Below, one piece after another: positions 7,957 through 16,969 of a DNA stretch of 64,000 nucleotides. The notes under the pieces are model-generated. The model worked only from the letters and a program-made list of their open reading frames with translations, ran no database searches and was not told the DNA's origin. Origin of the DNA: Sinomonas atrocyanea (GTDB lineage Bacteria; Actinomycetota; Actinomycetes; Actinomycetales; Micrococcaceae); the NCBI RefSeq assembly GCF_030812675.1, contig NZ_JAUSTE010000011.1:100842-164841 (forward strand). The letters run 5' to 3'. The stretch's first letter is position 1. Each line of letters begins with the position of its first letter. Position numbers and translations under genes: made by a program.

Positions 7957-8808
7957 ATGGCGAAGGAATCAGGCAGCGTCGGCGCACCCCTCCTGGTGCT
8001 CGCCAAGGTCTCGGCGATCCTCGACTGCTTCTCGGCGGAGGCGCCCGAGCCCACGCTGCAGCAGATCATCCGGGGCACGGGCCTGCCCCAGAGCACGTGC
8101 CAGCGCCTCGTGCAGAACATGGTGCGCGAGGGTTTCCTCGACAAGGACGGCGACACGTACCGGATCGGGATCCAGCTCGTCCGGTGGGCAACGCCGGGCA
8201 CGATCGGCCTCGACATCGTGCGCACGGTTCGGCCCATCCTCCACGCCCTGCGCGACGAGACCGGGGAGACGGCCTGCCTCTACGTGCGAGACGGCGCGCA
8301 CCGCACCGTGGTGTCCGTGGCCGAGACCCGCCACGTGGTCATGCGGCCGTTCTACGTGGGCCAGGTGATGCCGATCCACGCCGGGGCGCCGGGGAAGATC
8401 TTCCTCGCGTTCGACCCCGAGGCCCGGGCCGCGATCGAGGACGCCGAACTGACCAGGTTCACGGCCCACACCCCGGACAGCTGGGAGCAGCTGGACGAGC
8501 AGGTGGAACAGGCCCGCCTGCAGGGGTTCTTCGCCGCCTTCGGCGAGCGCAACAGCGACGTCGGCTCCATCAGCGCCCCGGTCTACAGCCACACCGGAGA
8601 CCTCGCAGCCGTGCTCGGCGTCGGCTTCCCCGTCCAGCGGGTCGGCCCGGACGACGTCGACAGGCTGGGGCCCGCGGTGGCGCGCGCCGCCCGCGAGGCG
8701 AGCGAGGCCATGGGCTACCGGGCGCCCGAACCGCACCCGACCGCCGCTCCGCCCGCGCCCGCGGGAGGCGGCCGCGGCAGCCGGAGGCTCTCCGCCGCAG
8801 AAGCGTAG
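7957..8808 (+). CDS. IclR-family transcriptional regulator
   Basis: A 283-residue IclR-type regulator. The helix-turn-helix is in EPTLQQIIRGTGLPQSTCQRLVQNMVREGFL with the wing KDGDTYRIG. The ligand domain contains ACLYVRDGAHRTVVSV, HAGAPGKIFLAF and the late SISAPVYSHTGDLAAVLGVGF. ATG 7957 is preceded by AGGAGGAGG at 7938-7946. GTG at 7954 is an equally possible start, since it is 7 bp from the Shine-Dalgarno sequence. An in-frame ATG at 7870 lacks such a site. It is divergent from the MHS/CoA-transferase/crotonase operon and probably controls it. Confidence 0.88.
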   Translation: MAKESGSVGAPLLVLAKVSAILDCFSAEAPEPTLQQIIRGTGLPQSTCQRLVQNMVREGFLDKDGDTYRIGIQLVRWATPGTIGLDIVRTVRPILHALRDETGETACLYVRDGAHRTVVSVAETRHVVMRPFYVGQVMPIHAGAPGKIFLAFDPEARAAIEDAELTRFTAHTPDSWEQLDEQVEQARLQGFFAAFGERNSDVGSISAPVYSHTGDLAAVLGVGFPVQRVGPDDVDRLGPAVARAAREASEAMGYRAPEPHPTAAPPAPAGGGRGSRRLSAAEA

Positions 8809-8834
8809 GTCGCCACTGCACCGGTTCCAGCCGA

Positions 8835-8864
8835 TTTCTGCAACGGCTTGACGCGTTGCAGAAA
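8835..8864. promoter_or_regulatory. 11-bp inverted repeat between IclR and LacI genes
   Basis: TTTCTGCAACG (8835-8845) and CGTTGCAGAAA (8854-8864) form a perfect inverted repeat around 8 bases. A possible -35 element TTGACG (8848-8853) sits in the spacer. It could be an operator for the downstream LacI gene (ATG at 8932) or a weak terminator for the IclR gene. The absence of a T-tract and the embedded -35-like hexamer favour an operator. Confidence 0.5.
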
Positions 8865-8931
8865 CGGTGTCAATCTGGAGTGGTCGCTGTGATGGCGGCC
8901 ACAGGATGTGAACCGGAACGAGGAGGTCCCG

Positions 8932-9906
8932 ATGGCGACGATCGCTGACATCGCCAGCGCCGCCGGCGTCTCCAAGTCCACGGTCTCCCGGTCCTTCACG
9001 CGCCCCGACTCGGTCAACACCGAGACGCGGGAGCGGGTCCTGGCCGTGGCCGCGGAACTGGGCTACAGCGCCGCTCCGGCCAAGGCCGAGTCGACCGGGA
9101 CCGTCGCCCTGTACATCCCGGACATCTCCAACCCCTACTACCCGCCGCTCGTGCGGGCCATCCAGTCCTCGTGCCGCAGGCAGTCGCTCTCGCTCATCAT
9201 GGTCGACGGCGACGACGACCCCGAGGCCGACGCCGAGGAGCTCGAGCGGATCATCGGGCGCGTGGACGGCGCGATCGTCTTCGCCCCGAGGCTGGACGCC
9301 GCCCGCATCCACGCGCTCGACGCCGTCTCGCCCGTGGTGCTCATCAACCACGTGGTCGAGGGCCTGCCCTCGGTGATCCTCTCCGCACCGGAGGGGGCCC
9401 GCCAGGCGGTCGAGCACCTTGCGGCGCTCGGCCACCGGGCCATCGCGTACCTCGCCAGCTGGGAGGACAACTACACCTCCCGGGTACGCCTGGCCGCCGC
9501 GGAGGAGGCCGCCGACCACCTCGGCGTCACCCTGCGCGTGCTCACGCACGCCGAGCCGACCTACATCGCGGGGGTGCGGGGAGCGGACCTGGTCCTGGCC
9601 GAGCCCGTCACCGCCGTGATCGCGCACAACGACCTCATGGCCTTCGGGTGCATGAACCGCCTCGCGGACCGCGGGATCCGCGTGGGCAAGGACGTCAGCG
9701 TCATCGGGTTCGACGACGTCTGGCTCGCCTCCGCCTCCCGTCCCACCCTGACCACGGTGAACACACCGTACGAGCGGGGCGGCGCCGTCGCCCTCCGCAT
9801 GCTGACCGAGCGCATCGGCGACCCCGATCGCCCGGCCAGCACGGTCCATCTGTCGGGGGACCTCGTGGTCCGCGACAGCACTGGCCCCGCCCCCGCGCTC
9901 GCCTGA
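8932..9906 (+). CDS. LacI-family transcriptional regulator
   Basis: A 324-residue LacI-type repressor. The N-terminal HTH reads TIADIASAAGVSKSTVSRSF with the hinge helix at about residues 48-55, followed by a periplasmic-binding-protein-like sensor domain (VALYIPDISNPYYPPLVRAIQ, then VSVIGFDDVWLA and TLTTVNTPY). AGGAGG lies 5 bp before the ATG at 8932, which decides the start over a GTG at 8908. The MHS transporter at 9961 follows 54 bp later on the same strand and is its likely target. The sugar or organic-acid ligand is unknown. Confidence 0.9.
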   Translation: MATIADIASAAGVSKSTVSRSFTRPDSVNTETRERVLAVAAELGYSAAPAKAESTGTVALYIPDISNPYYPPLVRAIQSSCRRQSLSLIMVDGDDDPEADAEELERIIGRVDGAIVFAPRLDAARIHALDAVSPVVLINHVVEGLPSVILSAPEGARQAVEHLAALGHRAIAYLASWEDNYTSRVRLAAAEEAADHLGVTLRVLTHAEPTYIAGVRGADLVLAEPVTAVIAHNDLMAFGCMNRLADRGIRVGKDVSVIGFDDVWLASASRPTLTTVNTPYERGGAVALRMLTERIGDPDRPASTVHLSGDLVVRDSTGPAPALA

Positions 9907-9960
9907 CCGGCCCCGCGCTCCCCCTTCTCCGTTCCGCCCTCAGTGACGAAAGACGAGCTC

Positions 9961-11325
9961 ATGAGCAGCTACTCCGACACGCCGTCCGGCATCGTCGATC
10001 CCGACATCGCAACCCCCGAGGAGCAGACGCGCCGCGTCCGTCGGGCCAAGAAGGCCGCCCTCGCCGCCTTCCTCGGCGGCGCCCTCGAGTACTACGACTT
10101 CTTCGTGTACGCGACCGCGGCGTCCCTCGTGTTCTCCAAGATCTTCTTCCCCGCCGGTGATCCGGTGGTCGCGCAGATCTCCTCGTTCGCCACCTTCGGC
10201 GTGGCCTACGTGGCACGGCCGTTCGGCGCGATCGTCTTCGGGCACCTCGGCGACCGGATCGGGCGCAAGAACACGCTCGTGCTCACGCTCGTGCTCATGG
10301 GCGCATCGACGTTCCTCATCGGCGCGCTGCCGGACTTCCATGCGGTCGGCTACCTCGCACCGGTCCTGCTCGTGGCCCTGCGGCTGCTGCAGGGGCTCTC
10401 GGCCGGGGCCGAGACCGCGGGCGCATCGGCCCTGACCATGGAGGAGTCCCCGGTGGGACGCCGCGCATTCTTCCCGTCGTTCTCGATGAGCGGCATCTCC
10501 ACGGGCATCGTCCTGGCCTCGCTCGTGTTCCTCCCCGTCGCCGCGATGTCCAACGCCGACCGCCTCGCCTGGGGCTGGAGGATCCCGTTCTGGTCCTCGA
10601 TCGTGGTCCTGATCGTCGCGTTCCTCGTCCGGCGCACCCTCGAGGAGCCCGAGGTCTTCGAGGAGAAGGCCCAGCACCACGAGCTGGTCAAGCTTCCCTT
10701 CCTGGACATGCTCCGGACCCACCCGGCGCAGTTCATCCAGGTCGCCCTGATGTCCTTCGAGACCGTGACCAACACGTTCATGCAGTCCTTCGGCCTGGCC
10801 TACGCCGTCTCGGTGGGCATCAACGCCCAGACCATGCTGTGGGTCAGCATCGTCGGCAACGTCATCGCCATCGCCACCCAGCCGCTCTCCGCGATGTTCG
10901 CCGACAAGTTCGGCCGGAAGCCGATCTTCATCGCCGGCGTCAGCGGCTCGGCCGTGCTCATCTTCGTCTACTTCTGGGCCATCTCGACGGCGAACATCCC
11001 GCTCGTCTTCGTGGTCTCGACGCTCATCACGGCGGGCACGTACGCGATGTCCAACGCCATCTACCCGGCCTGGTTCGCCGAGCTGTTCAACGTCCGCGTC
11101 CGCTACTCGGGAATGGCCGTCGGCCTCCAGATCGGCATCCTCTGCGCAGGCTTCACGCCGCTGCTCGGCACCGCCCTCGTCGGCAAGGTCGCGGCCAACT
11201 GGGGACCGGCCGCCTGGATCGTGGCAGGCTCCACGATCCTCGCCCTCATCGGCGCCATCTGGGCCCGCGAGACGTTCCGGACGCCGATCCACGAGCTCGG
11301 CAACCCCGTCCGCGGCAGCAAGTAG
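9961..11325 (+). CDS. Second MHS-family MFS transporter
   Basis: A 454-residue MFS permease with the MHS signature (LGGALEYYDFFVYATAASLVF; YVARPFGAIVFGHLGDRIGRKNTL; GLSAGAETAGASALTMEE) and about 12 membrane segments. The ATG at 9961 follows a weak AAAGACGAG ribosome binding site; a GTG at 9943 would add six residues. It is probably co-transcribed with the LacI gene 54 bp upstream. It resembles the transporter at 6408-7733 in family but not closely in sequence, so the two may carry different acids. It ends before a strong hairpin repeat. Confidence 0.88.
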   Translation: MSSYSDTPSGIVDPDIATPEEQTRRVRRAKKAALAAFLGGALEYYDFFVYATAASLVFSKIFFPAGDPVVAQISSFATFGVAYVARPFGAIVFGHLGDRIGRKNTLVLTLVLMGASTFLIGALPDFHAVGYLAPVLLVALRLLQGLSAGAETAGASALTMEESPVGRRAFFPSFSMSGISTGIVLASLVFLPVAAMSNADRLAWGWRIPFWSSIVVLIVAFLVRRTLEEPEVFEEKAQHHELVKLPFLDMLRTHPAQFIQVALMSFETVTNTFMQSFGLAYAVSVGINAQTMLWVSIVGNVIAIATQPLSAMFADKFGRKPIFIAGVSGSAVLIFVYFWAISTANIPLVFVVSTLITAGTYAMSNAIYPAWFAELFNVRVRYSGMAVGLQIGILCAGFTPLLGTALVGKVAANWGPAAWIVAGSTILALIGAIWARETFRTPIHELGNPVRGSK

Positions 11326-11390
11326 GCCCCCGGCCCCCAGCGGCCGGCGGACCTGACCCCTCAGACGGGCGGATCCCACTCCTCACCATC

Positions 11391-11458
11391 AGGGACATGA
11401 CCCCTCAACGCGAACACCGTTGAGGGGTCATGTCCCTGCGTTGAGGGGTCATGTCCCT
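11391..11458. repeat. Triple-copy 19-bp repeat forming a strong hairpin
   Basis: AGGGACATGACCCCTCAAC (11391-11409) is followed by its perfect inverse at 11419-11437, with a 9-base loop. A further copy of the inverse sits at 11440-11458, a direct repeat 21 bp on. A shorter relative, TGACCCCTCA, occurs at 11354-11363. The element lies between convergent genes, so it can terminate both. The third copy supplies the last codons and TGA stop of the GH15 gene, so that protein's C-terminus is written by the repeat. Confidence 0.85.
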
Positions 11459-13287
11459 GTCGATGCGGGGTCCTTCTGGGGGTGCCGGCGCCGCTTGTGT
11501 CCGCCCACGGGCGCGTCGCTGCCGTGGGCGCGCCCGTGGTGGAGCTGCATCGCCGTCGTGATCAGCGCGAAGTGGCTGAATGCCTGGGGCGTGTTGCCGA
11601 GCTGACGGCGCGCGTCCGGGTCCCATTCCTCGCTCAGCAGGCCCACGTCGTTGCGCAGCTCGAGCAGGCGGGAGAACAGCTTCTCGGCCTCGTCCCTCCG
11701 GCCGGCCCCGAGGAGGGCCTCGACGAGCCAGAACGAGCAGGCCACGAAGATGCCCTCGCGGCCCGGGAGCCCGTCGTCGCTGCTCTGGGGGTTGTACCTG
11801 AGCACGAAGCCGTCCTGCGTCAGGTCGCGCTGGATGGCCTCGATCGTGCCGATCACGCGGGGGTCGTCGCGCGGGAGGAAGCCCACGCGCGGGATGAGCA
11901 GCAGGCTCGCGTCGAGCTGGTCGCTGCCATAGGACTGGACGAACGTGTTCCGCTCCTGGTCGAAGCCGTGCTCGAGTATGTCGGCGTGGATGCGGTCGCG
12001 CAGCGCACGCCAGCGGTCCACCGGCCCGGGCAGCCCTGACTCCTCAACCCCTTTGACCATGCGGTCGGCGGCGACCCACGCCATCACCTTCGAATGGGTG
12101 AAGTGCCGGCGGGGCCCCCGCATCTCCCACAGCCCGTTGTCCGGCTGGTCCCAGATCTTCTCGAGGTGCTCCATGATGGCGATCTGGAGGTCCCACGACT
12201 CGTCGCCGTCGTCGGAGAGGGTGTTGCGGGTCAGCGCGAGGCCGTCGAGCACCTCGCCCCAGACGTCGAGCTGGAACTGGCCCGCGGCCGCGTTCCCCGT
12301 GCGTACAGGGGAGGACCCCTCGAAGCCGGGCAGCCAGTCGAGCTCCGCCTCCGGCAGGCGGCGGGCCCCGTGGAGCGAGTACATGATCTGCAGGTCGGCG
12401 GGGTCGCCGGCCACCGCGCGCAGGAGCCAGTCCCGCCACGCCGCGGCCTCGTCGGTGTACCCGCCTGCCATGAGGGACTGCAGCGTCCACGTCGCATCCC
12501 GCAGCCAGCAGTAGCGGTAGTCCCAGTTGCGGGGGCCGCCGATCTGCTCGGGCAGGGACGTGGTCGCGGCCGCGACGATCCCGCCGGTGGGCATGTAGGT
12601 CAGGGCCTTGAGCGTGATCAGCGAGCGCTGGATCGCCTCGCGGTACGGTCCCGTGGCCTGGCTCCGGGCCGTCCACTGCTCCCAGTAGTCCACGGTCCGC
12701 TTCAGGGCCTTCTCGGCGTCCACGCCCCGGGGAGGCTTCTCGTGGCTCGGGCCCCACGTGAGGACAAAGGATGCCCTCTCCCCTGCGGCGACGGTGAAGT
12801 CGCCCACCGTGCGGAAGTGCTCGCCGCGGACCGGGACGCTGCTGGCAAGGTAGACCGAGTCGGGGCCGGCGACGGCGTGCACGCCCCTCTCGGTGCGCCG
12901 CACCCACGGGACAACGTGCCCGTAGTCGAACCTGAGCACGAGCTCGGTGTGCATCTTCACGCTGCCGCTGACGCCCTCGACGATCCGCACCACATCGGCC
13001 ACCCCGTCGCGCGGGGGCATGAAGTCGATGACCCGGACGGTGCCGCCCTCGGACTCCCACTCCGTCTCGAGGATGAGCGTTCCCTCGCGGTAGTGCCGGC
13101 GGGTGCAGGCCCCGGCGCCCTCCGGGGCGATGATCCACCGCCCCGCCTCGGAGTCAGCCAGAAGGGACGCGAAGCAGGCCGGTGAGTCGAAGTGCGGCAG
13201 GCACAGCCAGTCGATCGACCCGTCGGTGGCCACGAGGGCCGCCGTGTGCAGGTCGCCGATGAGGGCGTAGTCCTCGATCCGCGCCAT
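11449..13287 (-). CDS. Glycoside hydrolase family 15 protein (glucoamylase/trehalase-like)
   Basis: A 612-residue GH15 protein. The N-terminal beta-sandwich begins YALIGDLHTAALVATDGSIDWLCLP, and the (alpha/alpha)6 barrel carries GGPRNWDYRYCWLRDATWTLQSL (about 250-275). The late GLLSEEWDPDARRQLGNTPQAFSH holds the expected catalytic glutamate. Actinobacterial members act as trehalases or on alpha-linked glucosides, and most lack a signal peptide, as here. The start at 13287 lies 1 bp from the stop of the MDR dehydrogenase gene, so the two are co-transcribed. The last codons, ACA GGG ACA TGA, belong to the hairpin repeat. Confidence 0.9.
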   Translation of the reverse strand: MARIEDYALIGDLHTAALVATDGSIDWLCLPHFDSPACFASLLADSEAGRWIIAPEGAGACTRRHYREGTLILETEWESEGGTVRVIDFMPPRDGVADVVRIVEGVSGSVKMHTELVLRFDYGHVVPWVRRTERGVHAVAGPDSVYLASSVPVRGEHFRTVGDFTVAAGERASFVLTWGPSHEKPPRGVDAEKALKRTVDYWEQWTARSQATGPYREAIQRSLITLKALTYMPTGGIVAAATTSLPEQIGGPRNWDYRYCWLRDATWTLQSLMAGGYTDEAAAWRDWLLRAVAGDPADLQIMYSLHGARRLPEAELDWLPGFEGSSPVRTGNAAAGQFQLDVWGEVLDGLALTRNTLSDDGDESWDLQIAIMEHLEKIWDQPDNGLWEMRGPRRHFTHSKVMAWVAADRMVKGVEESGLPGPVDRWRALRDRIHADILEHGFDQERNTFVQSYGSDQLDASLLLIPRVGFLPRDDPRVIGTIEAIQRDLTQDGFVLRYNPQSSDDGLPGREGIFVACSFWLVEALLGAGRRDEAEKLFSRLLELRNDVGLLSEEWDPDARRQLGNTPQAFSHFALITTAMQLHHGRAHGSDAPVGGHKRRRHPQKDPASTGT

Positions 13288-13288
13288 C

Positions 13289-14338
13289 TCAGGCCCCCTG
13301 GACGTCGAGGACTACCTTGACGTCGTCCTGCTGGCGCTCGAAGGCCTTCGCGAAGTCCTCCAGGGGCACCCGGCGGGTGATCAGCCGGGCCAGCCAGTCG
13401 CCGTCGGCCTTCTTCAGCGCCTCCGCGGCGGCCTCGTAGTGGCCGCGGTTGGCGTTGACCGAGCCGAAGACCACGTCGTTGCCGAGCACGGCCTCGCGGT
13501 TCGCCGCGCCGACGTCGACCGGGAGCCGCTTCCCCGTGGACGAGACGCCCGTGAGGCACGTGACGGCGTCCAGGCCGTGCCGGGTGATGGTCTCCATGAC
13601 CACGGAGGGCACGCCGGTGCACTCGACGAGGACGTCGGCGAGGACCCCCGAATCGGTGAGCGTGTCCGTGTGGTAGGTCGCCCCGAGCGCCTTGACGAGC
13701 TCCGGCTTCGGGCCGTCCTTCACCTGGTCGAAGACGTGCACCTCGAGGCCCCGCTGGACTCCCAGCAGCGCGGCGAGCAGCCCGACCGGGCCCGCGCCCG
13801 TCACGACCGCGACCTTCGGGTCGAAGAACGCCCGCTCCCCGATGGCCTCGGTGTGCTGCCAGGCCTTGGCCACGATCGTGGTCGGCTCGAGCAGGACGCC
13901 CACGTCGGCGAGCGCGGGATCGAGCTTCACGACGGCGTCCGGGTCGGCGCGGTACTGCTCGCGGGCGAACCCGTGGAGGCCCTTGATGCCGTGCTCGGTG
14001 TACTTGCCGTTGCGGCACATGTCCCACTGGCCCTGGGCGCACGCTGGGCACGGCACCGGGTCGGGCCGGCGCACGATGCCCACCACGAGGTCGCCCTCCG
14101 CGAGGCCGGAGCCCTCGGGCGCCGAGAGGACGCGGCCGAGGTTCTCGTGGCCGAGGATGAGGTGGTCGCTGCCGTCCGGCGCCTCCCCGTACTCGCCGGA
14201 GACGATCTCCTTGTCTGTCCCGCAGAGGCCGACGGCGATCACCTCCACCAGCACGCTGCCCTCGCCCTCTGCCGGCGCGTCCACCTGCAGCAGCTCGAGG
14301 GAATCCTTCACACCCGGTCGTACGCCCAAAGCCCTCAC
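13289..14338 (-). CDS. Glucose 1-dehydrogenase-like zinc MDR dehydrogenase
   Basis: A 349-residue medium-chain dehydrogenase close to glucose dehydrogenases: GLCGTDKEI (catalytic zinc Cys), GHENLGRV, VRRPDPVPCPACAQGQWDMC (an incomplete structural zinc cluster with three cysteines), LLEPTTIVAKAW and the Rossmann motif GAGPVGLLAALLG. It would oxidise an aldose to its lactone using NAD(P). GTG at 14338 is chosen because GGAAGG precedes it by 8 bases and the protein then starts RALGVRPG, as in relatives; GTG at 14347 would add three residues. Pairing with GH15 suggests hydrolysis of a glucoside followed by oxidation of the released glucose. Confidence 0.82.
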   Translation of the reverse strand: MRALGVRPGVKDSLELLQVDAPAEGEGSVLVEVIAVGLCGTDKEIVSGEYGEAPDGSDHLILGHENLGRVLSAPEGSGLAEGDLVVGIVRRPDPVPCPACAQGQWDMCRNGKYTEHGIKGLHGFAREQYRADPDAVVKLDPALADVGVLLEPTTIVAKAWQHTEAIGERAFFDPKVAVVTGAGPVGLLAALLGVQRGLEVHVFDQVKDGPKPELVKALGATYHTDTLTDSGVLADVLVECTGVPSVVMETITRHGLDAVTCLTGVSSTGKRLPVDVGAANREAVLGNDVVFGSVNANRGHYEAAAEALKKADGDWLARLITRRVPLEDFAKAFERQQDDVKVVLDVQGA

Positions 14339-14561
14339 GGGGTCCACCTTCCATCCTGTCGCTGTCCGTTGTCTCTCTCGCGTGAAGGCTTCCCGCGGGT
14401 GGGGGCGTCGAAACGGATTCTGGGCGGACGCCGAGGCAGCTCCCAGCGGACTCCCGGGCGGCCCCGGGGCACCGCCCGGCGGCGCGCGGCCGCCGCACGC
14501 CGGCGGGCGCGGTCCACCGCCCTATGCTGGGGCCATCATCGAGGCAGCTGAGGTGGGATCC

Positions 14562-15413
14562 ATGGCGCGCAGGCTATTCGGCGAGATTCACCCGATCACC
14601 TACCGCATGTCCGTGGCAAAGGGCAGGGTCCTGCGGAATGTGAGTGACCTCCGGCCGTCCTTGCGCCTGGCGAGGGCCCGCGATGCGGCCGACCTCCCGG
14701 CGGTCGTGTACCGGCACAGTTCCCTGATCCGCAGGCGCCTGGGCAACGTGGACCCGGAGCTCCGGGAGAACAAGGCGGTGAGCCTGTCCATCGCGGCGCC
14801 GAAGGTGGACGGCGTGCTGATCCGCCCCGGAGAGGTGTTCTCGTTCTGGAAGCTCGTGGGGCCGGTGACCGCCCGGCGCGGCTACAGGGAAGGCCTCACG
14901 ATCGACCACGACCGGGCCGCGAGCGGGATCGGCGGCGGAATGTGCCAGTTCACCAACCTCATCCATTGGATGGTGCTCCACGCGCCCCTCGAGGTCGTGG
15001 AGCACCATCACCACTCCGGGCTCGACCTCTTCCCGGACTTCAACCGCCAGATCCCCTTCGGCACGGGGACCTCGATCGTGTACAACTACCTGGACTACCG
15101 CTTCCGGAATCCCACCCCGCAGACGTTCCAGCTGCGGGTCTCCGCCGGGGCCGAATACCTCTCCGGGGAGCTCCGCGCCGAATCCGCCCTCCCGCTCAAG
15201 TACCACGTCCATGAGCAGGACTCCTGCTTCTTCCGGCAGGACGGGAACGTCTACCGGCACAACTCCATCTACCGGACCGCGCGGGACAAGAGGACCGGGC
15301 TCGAGGTGCTGCGGCAGCACGTGTCCACCACCACGGCGCTGGTCTGCTACCCCGAGGAGCTCATTCGCCACCCGATCCTCGACGGGCGCCCAGCCGCCGT
15401 GGCATCCCGGTGA
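14562..15413 (+). CDS. VanW family protein
   Basis: A 283-residue protein with the VanW core: GEVFSFWKLVGPVTARRGYREGL, GGGMCQFTNLIHWMVLHAPLEVVEHHHH (about 125-152) and NYLDYRFRNPT. VanW proteins are found near vancomycin-resistance and cell-wall genes, but their reaction is unknown. There is no signal peptide. ATG 14562 is preceded by GAGGTGGG. The gene is divergent from the MDR dehydrogenase and separated from it by 223 bp in which I see no strong signal. Sporadic, stand-alone VanW genes like this one are common in actinobacteria; no glycopeptide resistance genes are nearby. Confidence 0.88.
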   Translation: MARRLFGEIHPITYRMSVAKGRVLRNVSDLRPSLRLARARDAADLPAVVYRHSSLIRRRLGNVDPELRENKAVSLSIAAPKVDGVLIRPGEVFSFWKLVGPVTARRGYREGLTIDHDRAASGIGGGMCQFTNLIHWMVLHAPLEVVEHHHHSGLDLFPDFNRQIPFGTGTSIVYNYLDYRFRNPTPQTFQLRVSAGAEYLSGELRAESALPLKYHVHEQDSCFFRQDGNVYRHNSIYRTARDKRTGLEVLRQHVSTTTALVCYPEELIRHPILDGRPAAVASR

Positions 15414-15435
15414 CCGAGGCGGGAACGGACGGGCC

Positions 15436-15840
15436 CTACGGGATGTCCAGGATCTCGCTGCGGATCAGGAACCGCTGCCCCTCAGGGGCCTCGAGGGAGA
15501 AGCCGCTCCCCCGCCCCATCACCACATCCACCGTGAGCTGCGTGTGGGACCAGTAGCCGAACTGCTCCCGGGACATCCAGAAGGGCAGCTCCCCGCGCCC
15601 GGGCAGGTCGAACACGCCCAGGAGCACGTCCGCGTCGCCCGTGATGAGGTCCCCGTCGGGGTAGCACATGGGCGCGGACCCGTCGCAGCAGCCGCCGGAC
15701 TGGTGGAACATGAGCGGCCCGTGGCGCTCCCAGAGGGTGTCCAGGAGGGCCAGCGCGGGCGCGGTCAGCGCGACCCGGGAGAAGTCCTCGCCGGGCCGCA
15801 CCGGCCGTGCCGCGAGCGCTGCCGCGTGCTCGGTGGCCAT
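15436..15840 (-). CDS. DUF779 family protein of the aldehyde/alcohol dehydrogenase operon
   Basis: A 134-residue protein with the DUF779 core HGPLMFHQSGGCCDGSAPMCYPDGDL, rich in cysteines, and a closing GSGFSLEAPEGQRFLIRSEIL. Its biochemical role is unknown, but it is almost always next to acetaldehyde-type dehydrogenases in actinobacteria, as it is here. Its ATG shares one base with the stop of the alcohol dehydrogenase gene (15840). The paired cysteines may bind a metal (inference). Confidence 0.85.
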   Translation of the reverse strand: MATEHAAALAARPVRPGEDFSRVALTAPALALLDTLWERHGPLMFHQSGGCCDGSAPMCYPDGDLITGDADVLLGVFDLPGRGELPFWMSREQFGYWSHTQLTVDVVMGRGSGFSLEAPEGQRFLIRSEILDIP

Positions 15841-16868
15841 CAGTACTTGATGACCACGCGGCCGTCGATCTTGGCGTGGTGCATCTCGTCGAAGACCTGG
15901 TTGATCTCCTCCAGGTCCCGCGTGTGGAACGTCGGGTGGATGAGCCCGCGCGAGTAGAAGTCGAGCGCCTCCTCGAGGTCCTGCCGCGTGCCGACGATCG
16001 AGCCGCGGATCGTGAGGCCCTTGAGCACGATGTCGAAGATCGGCGCCGGGAAGTCGCCCGGGGGCAGCCCGTTGAACACGATCGTCCCGCCGCGCCGCGC
16101 CATGCCGATCGCCTGGCCGAAGGCGGCCGGGTGGACGGCCGTGACGAGGACGCCGTGGGCGCCGCCGGTGGCCTCCTGGATGGCCGACGCCGGATCCTCG
16201 GCGAACGCGTTCACGGTCACCTCGGCGCCGTGCTTCTTCGCGAGGGCGAGCTTCTCGTCCGCGACGTCGACGGCGGCCACGCGCATGCCCATCGCCACCG
16301 CGTACTGCACGGCGATGTGGCCGAGGCCGCCGATGCCGGAGATGACGACCCACTCGCCGGGACGGACCTCGGTCTGCTTGAGGCCCTTGTACACGGTGAC
16401 CCCGGCGCACAGGACCGGGGCCACCTCGTACGGGTCGGAGCCCTCGGGGATCCGGGCGGCGAACCTGGTGTCCACCAGCATGTACTGCCCGAACGAGCCG
16501 TCCACGCCGTAGCCGCCGTTCTGCTGGGCCTCGCACAGGGTCTCCCAGCCGGTGCGGCAGTACTGGCACGTGCCGCACGCGCTCCACAGCCAGGCGTTGC
16601 CGACGAGGTCGCCCTCGGCGACGTCGGTGACGCCCTCGCCGACGGCGACGACGGTGCCCACGCCCTCGTGGCCGGGGACGAGCGGGAGCTTGGGCTTGAC
16701 GGGCCAGTCGCCCTGGGCCGCGTGGAGGTCGGTGTGGCAGACGCCGCTCGAGATGAGCTTCACGAGCGCCTGGCCCGGGCCGGGCGTGGGCACCTGCAGC
16801 TCGTCGACGGTCAGCTCGTCCCCGAAGGTGTGGACGACGGCGGCCTTGAAGGTCGTGGGAGTGGTCAT
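15840..16868 (-). CDS. adhP: Zinc-dependent alcohol dehydrogenase (AdhP-like)
   Basis: A 342-residue MDR alcohol dehydrogenase. Catalytic zinc ligands are in SSGVCHTDLHA and GHEGVGTV, the structural zinc site is CGTCQYCRTGWETLC, and the NAD motif is GIGGLGHIAVQYA. It interconverts primary alcohols such as ethanol with their aldehydes. The start is the second of two in-frame ATGs (16868), 7 bp from AGGAG; the first (16874) is only 1 bp from it. With the upstream aldehyde dehydrogenase and downstream DUF779 it forms an alcohol-to-acid oxidation group on the minus strand. Confidence 0.9.
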   Translation of the reverse strand: MTTPTTFKAAVVHTFGDELTVDELQVPTPGPGQALVKLISSGVCHTDLHAAQGDWPVKPKLPLVPGHEGVGTVVAVGEGVTDVAEGDLVGNAWLWSACGTCQYCRTGWETLCEAQQNGGYGVDGSFGQYMLVDTRFAARIPEGSDPYEVAPVLCAGVTVYKGLKQTEVRPGEWVVISGIGGLGHIAVQYAVAMGMRVAAVDVADEKLALAKKHGAEVTVNAFAEDPASAIQEATGGAHGVLVTAVHPAAFGQAIGMARRGGTIVFNGLPPGDFPAPIFDIVLKGLTIRGSIVGTRQDLEEALDFYSRGLIHPTFHTRDLEEINQVFDEMHHAKIDGRVVIKY

Positions 16869-16908
16869 GGTCATGCTCCTTTGCATGGCGGGGTGGGGGT
16901 GGAAGGCG

Positions 16909-16947
16909 GGGCGCACGACGGCGGGGGGTCGCCGCCGTCGTGCGCCC
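16909..16947. terminator. 16-bp perfect stem-loop between aldehyde and alcohol dehydrogenase genes
   Basis: GGGCGCACGACGGCGG (16909-16924) pairs perfectly with its complement at 16932-16947 around a 7-base loop. It follows the aldehyde dehydrogenase stop (16970) on the minus strand and precedes adhP, so it may attenuate read-through or stabilise the upstream message. Its core ACGACGGCGG...CCGCCGTCGT recurs in the hairpin at 48292-48327. Confidence 0.65.
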
Positions 16948-16969
16948 TGGGGCAGGCGTGGGGTGCGGC

